Origin: Janthinobacterium sp. CG3
GTDB lineage: Bacteria > Pseudomonadota > Gammaproteobacteria > Burkholderiales > Burkholderiaceae_D
NCBI RefSeq assembly: GCF_000344615.1
Contig: NZ_KB467825.1
Location: 62,001 to 126,000, forward strand
Direction: 5' to 3'
DNA length: 64,000 nt
Below are positions 43,171 through 51,570 of this stretch, in pieces (within the stretch, counting starts at the first letter, position 1; each line of letters begins with the position of its first letter). The notes beneath the pieces were generated by a model. It saw nothing but the letters and a program-made list of their open reading frames with translations, searched no databases and was not told the DNA's origin. Both the position numbers and the translations under genes were made by a program.

Positions 43171-43647
43171 CTAGCCGCCGCGCACCTTGCTAAGCAGCTT
43201 GCTGGTGGAGCGGTCGTGCGCGAAGTCGATCGCCACCGCCTGGCCGCCGTAGGCCAGCACCGCCCGCCCTTCGGGGATCGCCGCCATGTCGTAGTCGCCG
43301 CCCTTGACGTAGATCTGCGGCCGGGTTTCCTGCACCACTTCGAGCGCGCTGTCCTCGGAAAACGGCACCACCAGGCTGACCGATTCGAGCGCCGCCAGCA
43401 CCGCCATGCGGTCCTCGCAGCCGTTCAGCGGCCGGTCGTCGCCCTTGCCCAGGCGCTTGACCGAGGCGTCGGTGTTGATCGCCACCACCAGCGAGGCGCC
43501 CAGCGCGCGCGCCTGCGCCAGGTAGGTCACGTGGCCGCGGTGCAAAATGTCAAACACGCCGTTGGTGACGACGACCGGCTTGGGCAGCGCGGCGACGCGC
43601 TCCCGCAAATCGTTACGGCTGCAAATCTTGGTTTCGAATTCGGGCAT
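43171..43647 (-). CDS. rfaE2: D-glycero-beta-D-manno-heptose 1-phosphate adenylyltransferase
   Basis: Nucleotidyltransferase of 158 residues with the HxGH-type site GVFDILHRGHVTYLAQARALG and the later STSKLLSKVR. It corresponds to the C-terminal domain of HldE and makes ADP-heptose precursor for lipopolysaccharide and possibly the innate-immune signal ADP-heptose. As usual in betaproteobacteria it is a stand-alone gene. Confidence 0.93.
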   Translation of the reverse strand: MPEFETKICSRNDLRERVAALPKPVVVTNGVFDILHRGHVTYLAQARALGASLVVAINTDASVKRLGKGDDRPLNGCEDRMAVLAALESVSLVVPFSEDSALEVVQETRPQIYVKGGDYDMAAIPEGRAVLAYGGQAVAIDFAHDRSTSKLLSKVRGG

Positions 43648-43685
43648 GGCTCATCTAGGTTGGGGTGGGTGGGGCCGGCGCTTTG

Positions 43686-44873
43686 TTAATGGCCCGGTTC
43701 TTCCTTCTCGTCCTCGGCGTCGATCTGCATGCTGAACTGGTCGGCCGCGCCTGCCGCCGCGCCGCCCGGCTCCTTGCGGTCGCCGCGCAGCTTGATCTGC
43801 AGGCGCAGGCCGTTGGCCGAGTCGGCGTTGCGGATCGCCTCGTCGTAGCCGATATAGCCCTTATTATAGAGTTCATACAGCGCCTGGTCGAAGGTGCACA
43901 TGCCCAGTTCGCGCGATTTATGCATAATTTCCTTGATCGCCTGGAAATTGCCCTTCAATACCATCTCGGCGATCGTCGGCGTGTTCAGCAAAATCTCGAT
44001 GGCCGCCTTGCGGCCCTGGCCGTCCTCGGTGCGCACCAGGCGCTGCGAGACGATGGCGCGCAGGTTCGACGACAGGTCCATCAGCAACTGCCCGCGGCGC
44101 TCCTCGGGGAAGAAGTTGATGATGCGGTCCATGGTCTGGTTGGAGTTGTTCGCGTGCAAGGTGCCCAGGCACAGGTGGCCGGTCTCGGCGAAGGCGATGG
44201 CGTGCTCCATCGTCTCGGTGTCGCGGATTTCGCCGATCAGGATCACGTCCGGCGCCTGGCGCAGCGTGTTTTTCAGCGCGTTGTGCCACGACAGCGTGTC
44301 GACGCCGACCTCGCGGTGGGTGACCAGGCAACGCTTGTTCTTGTGCACGTACTCGACCGGGTCCTCGACGGTGATGATGTGGCCGGCCGAATTGGCGTTG
44401 CGGTAGTCGATCATCGCCGCCAGCGTGGTCGACTTGCCCGAGCCGGTGCCGCCGACGACCAGCACCAGGCCGCGCTTGGTCATGATGACGTCCTTGAGCA
44501 CCTCGGGCAGCTCGAGCTTCTCGAAATTCGGTATTTCCGAGGCGATGGTGCGCACCACCATCGCGACGTTTTGTTGCTGTACGTAGACATTGACGCGGAA
44601 ACGGCAGACCTCGGGCAGCGAAATGGCGAAATTGCACTCCATTTCCTGCTCGAACTCGCGCTTTTGCTTGTCGTTCATGATGGCCAGCGCCAGCGCCCGC
44701 GTCACCTCGCCGCTCAGGCGCTGCTGGCTCAGCGGCTTCATCGCGCCCTGCGACTTGATACTGGGCGGGAAATCGGCGGAAATGAACAAGTCCGAGCCGC
44801 CCATGTGGTGCATCACCTTGAGCAGCTTGTGGATGTAGGCCAGCGCCTCTTCGGGGCCAAACGTGGATGACAT
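43686..44873 (-). CDS. PilT/PilU-family type IV pilus retraction ATPase, unlinked PilU paralogue
   Basis: Protein of 395 residues with Walker A GGTGSGKST and Walker B region LIGEIRD, the PilT fold. It lacks the AIRNLIRE motif that marks PilT and carries PTIAEMVLKGNFQAIKEIM at the equivalent place, so it belongs with PilU. A canonical pilT-pilU pair lies at 50510-52707, so this is a second PilU-like gene. An acidic tail of about 25 residues follows the domain. No pilus genes adjoin it. Confidence 0.88.
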   Translation of the reverse strand: MSSTFGPEEALAYIHKLLKVMHHMGGSDLFISADFPPSIKSQGAMKPLSQQRLSGEVTRALALAIMNDKQKREFEQEMECNFAISLPEVCRFRVNVYVQQQNVAMVVRTIASEIPNFEKLELPEVLKDVIMTKRGLVLVVGGTGSGKSTTLAAMIDYRNANSAGHIITVEDPVEYVHKNKRCLVTHREVGVDTLSWHNALKNTLRQAPDVILIGEIRDTETMEHAIAFAETGHLCLGTLHANNSNQTMDRIINFFPEERRGQLLMDLSSNLRAIVSQRLVRTEDGQGRKAAIEILLNTPTIAEMVLKGNFQAIKEIMHKSRELGMCTFDQALYELYNKGYIGYDEAIRNADSANGLRLQIKLRGDRKEPGGAAAGAADQFSMQIDAEDEKEEPGH

Positions 44874-45047
44874 GCGCGCCTTTCCGCGAGGGGGCAGTGG
44901 GGATGCCGGCCGCCGCCGCCCCTCGGTCCGGCCGGCGTCCTATTCCGCTACAATACCCTTTCTTCGCCGCATTTTGGCGTTTTCGGCGCCGCTGAAAGCT
45001 TGCTTTCAATCGTTGCGCTACGGCTCAGCCTGTGCTTCAATAACTTT

Positions 45048-45986
45048 ATGACACTAACCGAACTCAAATACATTGTTGCTGTCGCGCGCGCGAAACACTT
45101 TGGCCACGCCGCCGAAGCCTGTTTCGTTGCGCAGCCGACGCTGTCGGTCGCCATCAAGAAACTCGAAGACGAACTCGGCGTGGTGTTGTTCGAGCGCGGC
45201 GGCGCCGAAATCTCGGTCACGCCGCTGGGCGCGCAAATCATCGCCCAGGCCGAACGGGTGCTGGAGCAGACCGCCGCCATCAAGGAACTGGCGAAACAAA
45301 ACAAGGACCCGCTGGCCGGACCGCTGCGCCTGGGCGTGATTTACACGATCGGGCCGTCGCTGCTGCCGCCGCTGGTGACGGCGATGATCGCCAAGGTGCC
45401 GCAAATGCCCCTGATCCTGCAGGAAAACTTCACCGTGCGCCTGTTGGAACTGCTGCGCCAGGGCGAGCTGGACGTGGCCGTCATGGCCCTGCCGCTGCCC
45501 GAACACGGCATGTCGATACTGCCGATGTACGACGAGCCCTTTGTCGTGGCGATGCCGAAAAGCCATGACTGGGCCGCCCGCCACAGCATTCCGGCCGAGG
45601 ACCTGAAGGCGGAAAACATGCTACTGCTGGGCAATGGCCACTGCTTCCGCGACCAGGTGCTGGAAGTGTGCCCGGAAATGGCGCGCTTCTCCACGCCCGG
45701 CAACGGCATGCAGCGCACCTTCGAAGGCTCTTCGCTGGAAACCATCCGCCACATGGTCGCCAGCGGCATTGGCTTGACCGTGCTGCCGCGCGCCTCGGTG
45801 CCGGACATGGACACGCGCGACGGCCTGCTGCAATTCCGCCCGTTCGACAGCCCGGCGCCGTCGCGCCGCGTGGTCATCGTCTGGCGCAAAAGCTTCACCC
45901 GCAAAGCCGCCATCGACGCGCTGTGCGACGCCGTCGCCGCCTGCCACCTGCCGGGCGTGACGCACCTGAACGGCGCCGCCAAATAA
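45048..45986 (+). CDS. oxyR: Hydrogen peroxide-inducible regulator OxyR
   Basis: LysR-family protein of 312 residues. The N-terminal helix-turn-helix LTELKYIVAVARAKHFGHAAE with PTLSVAIKKLE is OxyR-like. The redox cysteines are at residues 199 and 208 (GHCFRDQVLEVCP), the exact E. coli positions. It forms a disulfide on exposure to H2O2 and activates katG/ahpC-type genes, none of which are in this window. The ATG at 45048 gives the family N-terminus MTLTELKYIV. Followed by ubiA on the same strand. Confidence 0.94.
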   Translation: MTLTELKYIVAVARAKHFGHAAEACFVAQPTLSVAIKKLEDELGVVLFERGGAEISVTPLGAQIIAQAERVLEQTAAIKELAKQNKDPLAGPLRLGVIYTIGPSLLPPLVTAMIAKVPQMPLILQENFTVRLLELLRQGELDVAVMALPLPEHGMSILPMYDEPFVVAMPKSHDWAARHSIPAEDLKAENMLLLGNGHCFRDQVLEVCPEMARFSTPGNGMQRTFEGSSLETIRHMVASGIGLTVLPRASVPDMDTRDGLLQFRPFDSPAPSRRVVIVWRKSFTRKAAIDALCDAVAACHLPGVTHLNGAAK

Positions 45987-46034
45987 CGCAAGCGATTTGC
46001 GATAATGCCGCCTTGCCTCGAATTGACCGACCAC

Positions 46035-46895
46035 ATGAAGAATAAACTGGCGCTGTATTTCCGCCTGATCCGGCTCGACAAACCCATCGGCACGGTGTTG
46101 CTGCTGTGGCCGACGCTGTGCGCGCTGTGGCTGGCCGCCGCCGGCGCGCCGGACTGGCGCCTGCTGCTGATTTTCACGCTGGGCACCTTCCTGATGCGCT
46201 CGGCCGGCTGCGCCGTCAACGACTATGCCGACCAGGATATCGACAGGCACGTCAAGCGCACCGCCGAACGCCCCCTCACCAGCGGGCGCATCAGCGGCAA
46301 GGAGGCGCTGGCCGTGGCCGCCGTGCTGGCCCTGCTGGCGTTCGCGCTGATCCTGCCGCTCAACGCGCTGACCAAGCAATTGTCGGTGGCCGCCGTCGTC
46401 ATCGCCGCTACCTATCCGTATTTCAAGCGCTTCTTTGCGCTTCCGCAAGCCTACCTCGGCATCGCCTTCGGCTTCGGCATCCCGATGGCCTTCGCCGCCG
46501 TGCAAAACGCGGTGCCGTCCGTGGCCTGGTTGTTATTGCTGGGCAATGTGTTCTGGGCCGTCGCCTACGACACCGAGTACGCGATGGTCGACCGCGACGA
46601 CGACTTAAAAATCGGCATCAAAACCTCGGCCATCACCTTCGGCCGCTACGACGTCGCCGCCGTCATGGCCTGCTACCTGGCCGCCGGGCTGATTTGGCTG
46701 GCCTGCGGCTGGCAGCTCGGCCTGCGCGGCTGGTACCTCGCCGGCCTGGCGCTGGCGGCCGGCTGCGCGCTCTACCACTACACCCTGATCCGCGGGCGCG
46801 AACGGATGCCCTGCTTCGCCGCCTTCCGCCACAACAACTGGCTCGGCGCGGCCGTGTTCGCCGGAGTCGCGCTCGACTACGCGTTCCGCCCCTAG
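46035..46895 (+). CDS. ubiA: 4-hydroxybenzoate octaprenyltransferase
   Basis: Integral membrane prenyltransferase of 286 residues with the first Asp-rich motif [15 protein letters not shown] and the second in [16 protein letters not shown]. It joins 4-hydroxybenzoate to a polyprenyl chain in ubiquinone synthesis. The start at 46035 gives [19 protein letters not shown], the family N-terminus. It is 48 bases after oxyR and is followed by a terminator. Confidence 0.95.
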   Translation: MKNKLALYFRLIRLDKPIGTVLLLWPTLCALWLAAAGAPDWRLLLIFTLGTFLMRSAGCAVNDYADQDIDRHVKRTAERPLTSGRISGKEALAVAAVLALLAFALILPLNALTKQLSVAAVVIAATYPYFKRFFALPQAYLGIAFGFGIPMAFAAVQNAVPSVAWLLLLGNVFWAVAYDTEYAMVDRDDDLKIGIKTSAITFGRYDVAAVMACYLAAGLIWLACGWQLGLRGWYLAGLALAAGCALYHYTLIRGRERMPCFAAFRHNNWLGAAVFAGVALDYAFRP

Positions 46896-46904
46896 CGCGG
46901 ACGT

Positions 46905-46931
46905 AAAAAAACGCCCCTCGGGGCGTTTTTT
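46905..46931 (+). terminator. Rho-independent terminator after ubiA
   Basis: A stem of A-tract plus CGCCCC pairing with GGGGCG and six T, with a small loop. It ends the oxyR-ubiA unit; the A-run makes it effective for the convergent small peptide gene too. Confidence 0.9.
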
Positions 46932-46964
46932 GCCGGCGCAGCTGGCGCCCGCCGCAACGACGGC

Positions 46965-47147
46965 TTAACCCCAAAGCGCGCAAATCCGCTCCCAACGATC
47001 GCAGGCGCCGGGAACGCCGTCCGCGCACTCGCTTAACAGGTCGCCGCAATAGGTATCGCTAGGCCGGGCCGTCGCGCTGCCGCTAAAGGCGGCGGCGAAA
47101 CCGACAGAGACGAAAAACACGAACACAGCTTTTTTGACAGAGATCAT
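46965..47147 (-). CDS. Small secreted four-cysteine peptide, paralogue A
   Basis: Protein of 60 residues: signal peptide MISVKKAVFVFFVSVGFAAAFSGSATA, then a mature part of about 33 residues with four cysteines in the pattern C-x6-C-x7-C-x6-C (YCGDLLSEC, then GACDRWERIC). AAGGAA before the ATG. The spacing of its cysteines is identical to that of the next upstream gene, so they are a tandem duplication. Two disulfides are likely once exported. No family recognised. Confidence 0.72.
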   Translation of the reverse strand: MISVKKAVFVFFVSVGFAAAFSGSATARPSDTYCGDLLSECADGVPGACDRWERICALWG

Positions 47148-47251
47148 TGGTATTCCTTGGAAGTGAATGAATCGACGAAAAACCTCGGTGGTGCGGCAGA
47201 GTGCATTCTTGATTAAGCATTCAATATTCGAATAATTGGTTTTGCCGCGGG

Positions 47252-47419
47252 CTAGATCGTTTGGCAAACCCGCGTCCAGTGCAGACAGGCGGCGCTATTG
47301 CCCTCGATGCAATCGCCCATCAGTTGCTCGCAGTATTCGAAGTCACGGGCCTGTGCGATACCGCCGGCGAAACCGAGGGCGACGAAAAACACAAGCATTG
47401 CTTTTTTAACAGAGATCAC
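47252..47419 (-). CDS. Small secreted four-cysteine peptide, paralogue B
   Basis: Protein of 55 residues with a GTG start at 47419 and AAAGGGAA upstream. Signal peptide (ISVKKAMLVFFVALGFAGGIAQA) closely follows paralogue A, including the identical start ISVKKA. The mature part has YCEQLMGDC and AACLHWTRVC, giving the same C-x6-C-x7-C-x6-C pattern. Its GTG start and small size make it easy to miss. An A/T-rich promoter-like stretch lies upstream. Function unknown. Confidence 0.7.
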   Translation of the reverse strand: MISVKKAMLVFFVALGFAGGIAQARDFEYCEQLMGDCIEGNSAACLHWTRVCQTI

Positions 47420-47762
47420 GATTGTTCCCTTTGCTTGAACGAAGACGATAAAAAAACCAGGTGCAGACCTAAAATTTTAGCATTGAATAAATATTTATAA
47501 TTCGAAAAAGTAATATAAATATAATATTTTAAGATAAGCAGGGCGCAGCGAAGAAAAAATCGCCGACGCGCTCGTTCACGTCGCCTCGGACGGAAATTGC
47601 AACAATCCGCGCATTTTCCGGCAGCGCGGCGAACCGGGCCTCGCTGTACAATTTCAGACGGCGCGCGGCACCCGGTCCGCGCGATTGAGATGGCGCAAAG
47701 CGCCGGTTTTTCCGGTCCCTACACTGATCTTTCCCTGTCCTTTTTCTTCGATGAGGTAATCC
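47420..47762. other. Intergenic region with an A/T-rich island
   Basis: From about 47470 to 47545 the sequence is very A/T-rich compared with its surroundings, and on the minus strand it contains several -10-like boxes just upstream of peptide B. Toward the right a TACAAT box (about 47656) may serve the DUF883 gene. I see no further gene in it. Confidence 0.5.
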
Positions 47763-48125
47763 ATGAATTCAACCCAAACCAGCAATGGCGGCGACAGCGG
47801 CGCCGACCTGAACGCGCACGCCGGCGCCGGCGACGCCCGTGAAAAGCTCATGAGCGACATGAAAAACGTCATCCATGACGCCGAGGACTGGCTCGGCAAA
47901 ACGGGGACGCGCAGTGGCGAAGAAATCAACGCCGTCAAGGAACGCTTCGAGCACACACTGCAAACGGCGAAGACCGACCTGATGAAGCTGGAGGCGAGCA
48001 TGATGGCCAAGGCCAAGCTGGCGGCCCAGGCCACCGACACCTATGTCAACGACAATCCGTGGAAATCGGTTGGTGTGGGCGCGGCGGTCGGTATCTTGTT
48101 CGGTTTGCTGGTTGCGCGCCGCTAA
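47763..48125 (+). CDS. DUF883 (ElaB/YqjD-type) membrane-anchored protein
   Basis: Protein of 120 residues: a hydrophilic helical part (about residues 20-95) and a C-terminal membrane anchor VGVGAAVGILFGLLVARR, the DUF883 hallmark. Family members ElaB and YqjD anchor to the inner membrane in stationary phase and can bind ribosomes. It forms a set with the YqjE- and YqjK-like genes downstream, as in enterobacteria. Confidence 0.88.
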   Translation: MNSTQTSNGGDSGADLNAHAGAGDAREKLMSDMKNVIHDAEDWLGKTGTRSGEEINAVKERFEHTLQTAKTDLMKLEASMMAKAKLAAQATDTYVNDNPWKSVGVGAAVGILFGLLVARR

Positions 48126-48163
48126 CACCGGCCAGCGCCTCTCGGCCTAAACAAAGGTATTCC

Positions 48164-48538
48164 ATGGCAATCGGACACACATTGGGCAGGATGGCGGCCA
48201 CGCTGGTGGCGATTGTGCAGACGCGGCTGGAACTGGCGGCGGTGGAAATGGAAGAGGAGTCGCTACGCTTCCTCGGCTACCTGGCGCTGGCGCTGCTGGC
48301 GATGCTGTGCCTGGCCATAGCCATCGTGCTGGCGGCCTTCCTCGTCATCGTCCTGTTCTGGGACACGCACCGGATCGCCGCCATCGTCGGCGCCGCCGGC
48401 GGCTTCGCCGCGCTGGGTCTGATCATCGGCATGGGCGTGCGCGCCAGCTTCCGCCACAAACCGAAACTGCTGTCGTTTACGCTGGCCGAGTTGCACAAGG
48501 ACGTGGCGAGCATGAAAAGCCTGGGGGAGGCCCGGTGA
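48164..48538 (+). CDS. YqjE-like (DUF1469/putative actinobacterial holin-type) membrane protein
   Basis: Protein of 124 residues with two central membrane segments (about 40-65 and 70-95) between amphipathic helices, matching the DUF1469 family (often called phage holin family, though it is not a holin here). AAAGG precedes the ATG at 48164. Middle gene of the DUF883-YqjE-YqjK trio; its stop overlaps the next start. Confidence 0.85.
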   Translation: MAIGHTLGRMAATLVAIVQTRLELAAVEMEEESLRFLGYLALALLAMLCLAIAIVLAAFLVIVLFWDTHRIAAIVGAAGGFAALGLIIGMGVRASFRHKPKLLSFTLAELHKDVASMKSLGEAR

Positions 48539-48831
48539 GCGGCCGGCTGTTGGCCAGGCGCGACGCGCTGATCGGCAAATGCGATCGGCAGCGCCAAGCC
48601 TTGGCGGTCGAAGCGAGAAACCTGCTGGCGCCGCTGGACCGCGACCACCTGCGCGCGACCCTGGGCGCGCGCCTGAAAATACCGCTGATCCTCGGTGGCG
48701 CCGCGCTGGGCTTGCTGGCGACGCGCCCGAAACGCATCCTGCCGATGCTGATGACCGGCGCCGCGCTGTGGAAAAGCGCCCGCGGCGCGCTGCCGCTGGT
48801 GCAGCGCATCGCCAGCCGCTTCACGCGATAG
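48535..48831 (+). CDS. YqjK-like protein
   Basis: Protein of 98 residues with a GTG start at 48535 overlapping the previous stop (GTGA), so translation is coupled. The N-terminal helix is charged (RRDALIGKCDRQRQ), and a hydrophobic segment LKIPLILGGAALGLLA lies in the middle, as in YqjK-like proteins. Function unknown; membrane association and stress response are inferred from its partners. Confidence 0.75.
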   Translation: MSGRLLARRDALIGKCDRQRQALAVEARNLLAPLDRDHLRATLGARLKIPLILGGAALGLLATRPKRILPMLMTGAALWKSARGALPLVQRIASRFTR

Positions 48832-48852
48832 CCCCAACAAACCACGGCTGGC

Positions 48853-49698
48853 TCAGGCAACGCCGCCCAGCTCCTCGCCCATTTCCTTGCCGCGCTGCGC
48901 GGCCGCCCTCACCGCCGCCTTGATCGCCGCCTTGACGCCGCTGTCCTCCATGCTGGTCAACGCCGCGTAGGTGGTGCCGCCCTTGGACGTGACGCGCTCG
49001 CGCAGCAAGGCCACCGGCTCGTCCGACTGGGCCGCCAGTTGCGCAGCGCCAACGAAGGTCGCCAGCGCCAGCTGCGTGCCCTGCTGCGCCGTCAGGCCCA
49101 GCTCGGCCGCCGCTTCCTGCATCGCCTCGATGAAGTAAAACACATAGGCCGGGCCGCTGCCCGACACCGCCGTGACCGGGTCGATCAAGGCTTCGTCGTC
49201 CAGCCACACGGTGGCGCCGACCGCCTTCAAGATGGCGTCGGCCGCGTCCTTTTGCGCGGCGTCGACGCCGGCGCTGGCGACCATGCCGGTGATGCCCAGG
49301 CCGATCAGCGCCGGCGTGTTCGGCATGCAGCGCACGATGGCGGCGTAGCCGCCCAGCCAGCGCGACAGGTCGGCGCCGCGGATGCCGGCGGCGATCGACA
49401 GGATCAGCGCTCGCTTGGCGCCGCCCAAAAACGGCAGCAGCTGCGCCGCCACTTCGCGCATGCTTTGCGGCTTGACCGCCAGCACGACGACGTCGCAGGC
49501 GCCCAGCGCCGCGTCCGCCGCCGGCGCGGTGGTGACGCCGAACTGGCCGCTCAGCCTGGCCAGCGAGGCGGCGTTCGGGTCGACCACGTGGATGTTGCCG
49601 CCCGCGGTCAGCTTGCCGGCCAGGCCGGCGATCAGCGCCGCCGCCATATTGCCGCCGCCGATAAAGGCGATTTTCAATTCAGTGTTGCCTGTGTTCAT
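48853..49698 (-). CDS. proC: Pyrroline-5-carboxylate reductase
   Basis: Protein of 281 residues with Rossmann motif FIGGGNMAAALIAGL near the N-terminus and the C-terminal dimerisation helices including DPVTAVSGSGPAYVF and LRERVTSKGGTT. Catalyses the last step of proline synthesis with NAD(P)H. GGAGACGGAAC before the ATG at 49698. It directly follows yggS, the usual pair. Confidence 0.94.
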   Translation of the reverse strand: MNTGNTELKIAFIGGGNMAAALIAGLAGKLTAGGNIHVVDPNAASLARLSGQFGVTTAPAADAALGACDVVVLAVKPQSMREVAAQLLPFLGGAKRALILSIAAGIRGADLSRWLGGYAAIVRCMPNTPALIGLGITGMVASAGVDAAQKDAADAILKAVGATVWLDDEALIDPVTAVSGSGPAYVFYFIEAMQEAAAELGLTAQQGTQLALATFVGAAQLAAQSDEPVALLRERVTSKGGTTYAALTSMEDSGVKAAIKAAVRAAAQRGKEMGEELGGVA

Positions 49699-49723
49699 GT
49701 TCCGTCTCCGTTGCTGTGTATGG

Positions 49724-50431
49724 TTAAGAGTAATCTCGCGAGCCAAAGATGGCGCTGCCCACACGCACGATGGTGGCGCCCTCGACGACCGCGGCGCGCA
49801 TATCGGCCGACATGCCCATCGACAAGGTGTCGAGCGCCAGCCCGTCGCCGCGCAACTGCTCGTACAGCAGGCGCAACTGGCGGAACGCGGCGCGTTGCCG
49901 CTCGAACTCGGCGGCCGGCTCGGGTATCGCCATCAAGCCGCGCAGACGCAGGTTCGGCAACGCGGCGACCTGCTGCGCCAGCGCGCGCAATTGCGCGGGC
50001 GCGACGCCGCTCTTGCTGGCCTCGCCGCTGATGTTCACTTGCAGGCAAATATTCAGCGGTGCCAGTCCGGTCGGGCGTTGCTCCGACAGGCGCTGGGCGA
50101 TTTTTTCGCGCTCGACCGTGTGGACCCAGTCGAAATGCTCGGCGATCGGCCGCGTCTTGTTGCTCTGGATCGGGCCGATGAAATGCCACTCCAGCTTGGC
50201 CCGCGGCACGGCGGCGGCGACGGCGGCGATCTTGTCGATCGCTTCCTGCAGATAATTTTCGCCGAACGCGCATTGGCCGGCGCGCACCGCCTCGACCACC
50301 GCGTCGGCGCCGAAGGTCTTCGAGACGGCCAACAGGGCGACGCCTTCCGGCGCGCGGCGCGCCTCTCGAACGGCGGCAACGATACTATGATGGACTGCTT
50401 GCAAGTTCTGCTCGATTGTGGACATAATCAT
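49724..50431 (-). CDS. yggS: YggS family PLP-homeostasis protein
   Basis: Protein of about 235 residues with the PLP-binding Lys in LLAVSKTFGADAV near residue 35 and the conserved GENYLQEA and HFIGPIQSNK. It has the alanine racemase-like barrel alone and buffers pyridoxal phosphate rather than acting as an enzyme. Two ATGs at 50431 and 50425 are close. Divergent from pilT. Confidence 0.93.
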   Translation of the reverse strand: MIMSTIEQNLQAVHHSIVAAVREARRAPEGVALLAVSKTFGADAVVEAVRAGQCAFGENYLQEAIDKIAAVAAAVPRAKLEWHFIGPIQSNKTRPIAEHFDWVHTVEREKIAQRLSEQRPTGLAPLNICLQVNISGEASKSGVAPAQLRALAQQVAALPNLRLRGLMAIPEPAAEFERQRAAFRQLRLLYEQLRGDGLALDTLSMGMSADMRAAVVEGATIVRVGSAIFGSRDYS

Positions 50432-50509
50432 TTTGCGGGGTAATGTAAAGCAATACCGGTGAACAGGACCGGGCCTTGCGCCCCTTCACTGCAGGCACAG
50501 GGATTATAA

Positions 50510-51553
50510 ATGGACATTTCCGAACTACTCGCATTCTCCGTCAAGAACAAAGCCTCCGACTTGCACCTGTCGGCCGGCCTGCCGCCGATGATACGGGTGC
50601 ACGGCGACGTGCGCCGCATCAATCTGCCGCCGCTGGAGCACAAGGACGTCCACGGCATGATTTATGACATCATGAACGACGGCCAGCGCAAGGCCTACGA
50701 GGAAATGCTCGAATGCGACTTTTCCTTCGCCATTCCCGGCCTGGCGCGCTTCCGCGTCAACGCCTTCAACCAGGAGCGCGGCGCCTCGGCGGTGCTGCGC
50801 ACGATCCCGTCCAAGATCATGAGCCTGGAAGAACTCAATTGCCCGCGCATCTTCACCGACTTGGCGCTGAAGCCGCGCGGCCTGGTGCTGGTGACGGGGC
50901 CGACCGGCTCGGGCAAGTCGACCACGCTGGCGGCGATGGTGAACCACGTCAACGAAACCGAGTACGGCCACATCCTGACGATCGAAGACCCGATCGAGTT
51001 CGTGCACGAGTCGAAAAAATGCCTGATCAACCAGCGCGAAGTGGGACCGCACACGCTCTCGTTCAACAACGCGCTGCGCTCGGCGCTGCGGGAAGACCCC
51101 GACGTGATCCTGGTCGGCGAGCTGCGCGACCTGGAAACCATCCGCCTGGCGCTGTCGGCCGCCGAAACCGGCCACTTGGTGTTCGGCACCCTGCACACCT
51201 CGTCGGCCGCCAAGACCATCGACCGCATCGTCGACGTGTTCCCGGCCGATGAAAAGGAAATGGTCCGGGCCATGCTGTCGGAGTCGCTGCAGGCGGTGAT
51301 TTCACAGACGCTGCTCAAGACCAAGGACGGCAGCGGCCGCGTCGCCGCGCATGAAATCATGATCGCCACGCCGGCCATCCGCAACCTGATCCGCGAAGCC
51401 AAGATCGCCCAGATGTATTCGGCGATCCAGACCGGCAGCAACGTCGGCATGCAGACGCTGGACCAGACCCTGACCGACCTGGTGCGACGCAACGTGATCT
51501 CGGCCGCGGCCGCGCGCTCGGCGGCCAAAACGCCGGACAATTTCCCGGGTTAA
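50510..51553 (+). CDS. pilT: Type IV pilus retraction ATPase PilT
   Basis: ATPase of 347 residues with Walker A GPTGSGKST, Walker B region LVGELRD and the PilT-specific AIRNLIREAKIAQMYSAIQTG near the C-terminus. It depolymerises the pilus and powers twitching. It is 17 bases before pilU and divergent from yggS, the common pseudomonad/betaproteobacterial arrangement. Confidence 0.96.
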   Translation: MDISELLAFSVKNKASDLHLSAGLPPMIRVHGDVRRINLPPLEHKDVHGMIYDIMNDGQRKAYEEMLECDFSFAIPGLARFRVNAFNQERGASAVLRTIPSKIMSLEELNCPRIFTDLALKPRGLVLVTGPTGSGKSTTLAAMVNHVNETEYGHILTIEDPIEFVHESKKCLINQREVGPHTLSFNNALRSALREDPDVILVGELRDLETIRLALSAAETGHLVFGTLHTSSAAKTIDRIVDVFPADEKEMVRAMLSESLQAVISQTLLKTKDGSGRVAAHEIMIATPAIRNLIREAKIAQMYSAIQTGSNVGMQTLDQTLTDLVRRNVISAAAARSAAKTPDNFPG

Positions 51554-51570
51554 TCATCAAGGACCACACC

